A program made the translations under genes and the position numbers. A stretch of DNA of 10,188 bases from Chloroflexota bacterium (lineage in GTDB: Bacteria > Chloroflexota > Limnocylindria > Limnocylindrales > CSP1-4), in contig JAJYJR010000169.1 in NCBI GenBank assembly GCA_021789355.1, positions 1 to 10,188 on the forward strand, written 5' to 3'. Positions 7,760 through 10,188 of this stretch are shown here, piece after piece (position 1 is the stretch's first letter; each line of letters opens with the position of its first letter). The notes under the pieces were generated by a model. The model was given only the letters and a program-made list of their open reading frames with translations, made no database searches and was not told where the DNA came from.

Positions 7760-8934
7760 CTAGCTGGTCGGGACGACCTGGAGCACTGCCGGTTTCCCGT
7801 CCTTGATGGTGGCTAGGAACAGGTTCGGGTGCGCCTGATGGTGGGCGTCGAATGTGATGGGGCCAATCGCGCTCTGCCAGTTCACCTTCGCGAGGCCGGC
7901 CTCAATCCCACTGCGGCTCGCCCCGCCTGCCTGCACGGCCCGGTCAATGGTGAGCATGCAGTAGTACGCGAGCGCAGCGTTGTATGGGGGGAAGGTCCCA
8001 AACTTGGCCTGGAATGCTGCGATGACCGGCTGATCGGGAGTCTGGACCCAATAGGAGGCCTCGACGATCCCGTTGCCCCACTGTGGGTTTGTCATCGCGT
8101 TGATGGCTTCTTGGTTTGTGCACGCCGCGCGACTGAAGATCTTGAAAGTCAGGCCCAGCTCATGAGACTGGTTGACGAGGTTGGCGCAGTCGGCCGCTTC
8201 TGCGAAGAAGAGCAGTCCGTCCGGATGGAGCGATGCGATCTTCGTGAGCTGCGGTCGGAGATCGGTGGCGCCCACAGTGAAGTACTCGGTGTCGACGAAC
8301 TTGACACCATCGGAGGGCAGATCAGCTTGGTAGACCGCAGCCGCCCCTCGACCGAAGTCATTGTTCTGACCGAGGAAGGCGATCGTCTTGACGCCTTGGC
8401 TTGCGATGAACTTCGAGAACGTCGCGCCAATGATGGAGTCATCTATGTTCATGCGCCAAGAGAACGCGTTGCCGCCGACACCCGATTGCTGCGAGATCTG
8501 CGGGTTCGTCGCCCCGAACGTCACACCCGGAACCTGTCCGCGCTGGAGAAGCGGCATGCCGCCCAGCGTGGCCCCGGAGCAGGCGGACCCGATGATTACG
8601 TCGACCTGCTGGACGTCGATGAGGTTACCGTAGGCAGATGCGCCACCCGCCGGCGCGCACTGGTCGTCAGCCGTCACGAGCTGGTACGAGACGCCCGGAT
8701 CGCTGGTCTTGAGCTGATCGATCGCCAGCTGAATGCCGTGCTCGGCATCCTGTCCGAGGTTGGCCTCCGCTCCGCTCAAGGGAGAAGTCAGGCCAATCTT
8801 GACGGTACCAGTCACGCCCGATGCCGCCGCTGTCACAGGGGCAGACGAGGGTGCGGCGGGCGTCGCCGATGCCGCGGCGCCCGCGGGTGCCGTCGACGGT
8901 GCTGTGGTCGCGGCGCTGCCGCACGCGGTCGCTA
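7760..8934 (-). CDS. livK: Liv/HAAT-type substrate-binding lipoprotein, 5' end cut off by an IS630-family insertion (partial)
   Basis: The type-I periplasmic-binding fold (Leu/Ile/Val-binding family) begins at VKIGLTSPLSGAEANLGQD and runs complete to the TAG stop. It delivers ligand to LivHMGF. Reading upstream, the frame stays open through an Ala/Pro/Thr/Ser-rich tether to a cysteine (codon 8921-8923) in the lipobox-like VATAC, giving a mature chain of 387 residues anchored at the outer face of the membrane. Only about four residues before that cysteine survive. The host sequence stops at TA (8933-8934), where the insertion sequence begins; in the same frame a stop occurs inside the IS (8960-8962) and there is no ATG, GTG or TTG in between. 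The first usable start is GTG 8836, which would give a 358-residue cytoplasmic protein without export signal. Functionally this copy is probably a pseudogene. Confidence 0.88.
8933..8934. other. TA target site of the insertion sequence (left copy)
   Basis: TA immediately precedes the left inverted repeat. IS630/Tc1/mariner elements insert at TA and duplicate it; the right copy would lie just outside the window. Confidence 0.65.
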
Positions 8935-8967
8935 CTAGTAGATCGTTCCGGCAATACGCTTACGCAT
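8935..8967 (+). repeat. Left terminal inverted repeat of the IS
   Basis: The first 17 bp match the right end perfectly. After seven unmatched bases, cttacgcat (8959-8967) matches cttacacat of the right end at 8 of 9 positions. The pattern is an outer perfect block plus an inner block, 25 of 33 positions identical by my count. Confidence 0.85.
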
Positions 8968-8972
8968 TGTTC

Positions 8973-8978
8973 TATACT
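8973..8978 (+). promoter_or_regulatory. Possible -10 box of the transposase gene
   Basis: TATACT matches the TATAAT consensus at five of six positions and lies 38 nt before the transposase ATG. I see no convincing -35 box at the expected distance, so this is tentative. Confidence 0.3.
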
Positions 8979-9006
8979 CGCCATGCTGGTGTGCCCCACC
9001 CCAAAC

Positions 9007-9011
9007 GGAGG
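9007..9011 (+). promoter_or_regulatory. Ribosome binding site of the transposase gene
   Basis: GGAGG lies 5 nt before ATG 9017 and supports that start. Confidence 0.7.
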
Positions 9012-9016
9012 CGAGC

Positions 9017-10156
9017 ATGGCGGGAAGGACAAAGCGTGCCGCGCTGGTGCTGAGCCCCGATCAGGAGGCGATGCTGCGGCGACTCGTCGGAGCGAGAACG
9101 GCGCCGGTGCGCGAGGTCGAGCGTGCCAAGATCCTGCTGGGCTACGCGCAGGGGATCCCGATCGCCGACCTCGGGCGGCAGATCGGGGTCAGTCGTCCGA
9201 CGATCTATGGCTGCATCGACAAGGCGCTGGCGGCGGGTGTGGCGGCCGGACTCAAGGACGCCTACCACCGTCCCCACGAGCCGGAGATCAGCGACGAAGC
9301 CCGGGCCTGGGTCGTGAGCGTCGCCTGCACCAAGCCCGTCGAGCATGGCCTGGCCGCGGAGCTGTGGTCGATCGCCGGCCTTGCTCGGTTCGTCGCCGAT
9401 CACGCCGAGGCGGCGGGCTTTCCCCGTCTGGCCCAGGCGGGCAAGAGCACCGTCTGGCGCATCCTCGACGAGGTCGACATCAAGCCCCACAAGATCGCGT
9501 ACTACCTCGAGCGCCGCGATCCGGACTTCGATCGCAAGATGCACGAGGTCCTGATGGTCTATCGGGACGTCTCGATCGGTGCCGAGGGGGCCGTTGACCC
9601 TGCTCGGCCCGATCCCATCTATACCGTGAGCGTCGATGAGAAGCCGGGGGTCCAGGCACTCGGACTGACCGCGCCCGACCTGCCGCCGATCCCGGGGGTG
9701 GCATCGGCCGTCGGGCGCGACTACGAATACATCCGCCATGGCACCGTGTCGATCCTGGCCGGGATCGACCTTCACTCGGGCCACATCCACGCTGCCGTGG
9801 AGGACCGTCACCGCAGCGCGGAGTTCATCGGGCTCCTCGCGCGGCTCGATGCCTACTACCCGCCCGAGGCGGTCATCCGGGTGGTCCTCGACAACCACTC
9901 GGCCCACATCAGCCGCGAGACCCGCGCCTATCTCGCCACTCGCCCCGGGCGCTTCGAGTACGTCCACACGCCCAAGCACGGGTCCTGGCTCAACCTGATC
10001 GAGTGCGCCTTCTCGAAGATGGCCAGGACCTTCCTGCGTCACATCCGAGTGAACTCGGTCGACGAGCTCAAGGCCCGCATCCTGGCGGGCATTGCGGAGT
10101 TCAACGACGCGCCCGTCGTGTTCCGCTGGAACAAGTTCGACCTTGGACTGGTCTGA
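9017..10156 (+). CDS. IS630-family DDE transposase
   Basis: An intact 379-residue transposase. The N-terminal third holds a helix-turn-helix (about 34-70, with IADLGRQIGVSRPTIYGCI) that binds the terminal repeats, followed by a second winged-helix-like segment (about 95-160, with STVWRILDEV). The catalytic triad is D207 (TVSVDEKPG), D292 (VVLDNHSAH) and E329 (SWLNLIECAFSKM), the typical IS630 arrangement with 36 residues between the last two. It cuts and pastes the element at TA sites. The reading frame is uninterrupted, needing no programmed frameshift, and the stop codon TGA (10154-10156) touches the inner edge of the right inverted repeat. The enzyme therefore appears potentially active. 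Confidence 0.95.
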   Translation: MAGRTKRAALVLSPDQEAMLRRLVGARTAPVREVERAKILLGYAQGIPIADLGRQIGVSRPTIYGCIDKALAAGVAAGLKDAYHRPHEPEISDEARAWVVSVACTKPVEHGLAAELWSIAGLARFVADHAEAAGFPRLAQAGKSTVWRILDEVDIKPHKIAYYLERRDPDFDRKMHEVLMVYRDVSIGAEGAVDPARPDPIYTVSVDEKPGVQALGLTAPDLPPIPGVASAVGRDYEYIRHGTVSILAGIDLHSGHIHAAVEDRHRSAEFIGLLARLDAYYPPEAVIRVVLDNHSAHISRETRAYLATRPGRFEYVHTPKHGSWLNLIECAFSKMARTFLRHIRVNSVDELKARILAGIAEFNDAPVVFRWNKFDLGLV

Positions 10157-10188
10157 TGTGTAAGGACTGGCCCGGAACGATCTACTAG
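10156..10188 (-). repeat. Right terminal inverted repeat of the IS
   Basis: The outer 17 bp (10172-10188) are an exact inverted copy of the left end, and an inner 9-bp block near 10156-10164 matches the left inner block with one difference. The window ends on the last base of this repeat. Confidence 0.85.

Larger units (their letters stand above)
8935..10188 (+). mobile_element. IS630-family insertion sequence, complete, 1254 bp
   Basis: Both ends are visible. The left end ctagtagatcgttccgg (8935-8951) is the exact reverse complement of 10172-10188. The element carries one intact transposase gene and nothing else. It follows a TA dinucleotide and lies in the signal-peptide region of livK, with its transposase pointing away from the operon. 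Length, single DDE ORF, short terminal repeats and TA target all fit the IS630 family. Confidence 0.9.

Noticed and set aside
7829..8938. 369-codon plus-strand frame opposite livK
   Set aside because: It mirrors the livK coding sequence, whose product is clearly recognisable; the composition is that of an antisense shadow.
8936..8954. Hybrid outward promoter formed by the IS end and livK sequence
   Set aside because: TTGCCG resembles a -35 box, but no -10-like hexamer occurs 16-18 nt downstream on the minus strand.
8972..10042. 356-codon minus-strand frame opposite the transposase
   Set aside because: It is the complement of an intact DDE transposase with catalytic motifs; the opposite frame shows no family features.
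1..10188. CRISPR arrays, tRNA or rRNA genes, toxin-antitoxin pairs or a defence island
   Set aside because: I found no regularly spaced repeats, no recognisable RNA gene sequences and no defence-type domains; every confident gene belongs to transport, metabolism or the IS.

Overview
The window is GC-rich bacterial DNA. Short lipoprotein-type signals, GTG and TTG starts, strong GGAGG ribosome binding sites and an Ala/Pro/Thr/Ser-rich lipoprotein tether suggest an actinobacterium or a similar high-GC soil bacterium. That placement is an inference; nothing here identifies the species.

Layout: positions 1-952 hold no gene I can support. From about 953 to 8934 there is one tightly packed operon of eight genes on the minus strand. 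In transcription order they are: a Leu/Ile/Val-family (HAAT) ABC importer (substrate-binding lipoprotein livK, permeases livH and livM, ATPases livG and livF), then an Asp/Glu racemase / maleate isomerase / EutA-type enzyme, an M24 metallopeptidase-fold hydrolase (prolidase / creatinase / ectoine hydrolase type), and a zinc-ribbon threonine-synthase-like PLP enzyme. Junctions are overlapping (livH/livM, livM/livG, livG/livF) or short (2 to 66 nt), so co-transcription is likely.

Positions 8935-10188 are a complete IS630-family (IS630/Tc1/mariner superfamily) insertion sequence. It has an intact DDE transposase on the plus strand and 17-bp perfect terminal inverted repeats that extend imperfectly to 33 bp. 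It sits directly after a TA dinucleotide, the usual target of this family, and has cut off the start codon and most of the signal peptide of livK. The window ends on the last base of the right inverted repeat, so the missing 5' end of livK, the second TA and the native operon promoter should lie just beyond it, if this is a simple insertion.

Working hypothesis: the operon imports a small amino-acid-like compound and degrades it. A EutA-like racemase, a M24 hydrolase and a fold-type-II PLP enzyme recall the eutA/eutD(doeA)/eutB set of ectoine and hydroxyectoine utilisation. Here, however, they are paired with a Liv-type importer and a threonine-synthase-like enzyme rather than the usual Ehu/Teh transporter and threonine-dehydratase-like EutB, and no EutC or EutE homologue is visible. 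The true substrate cannot be read from sequence. In the sequenced strain the IS probably disables the importer's binding protein and may silence the operon.
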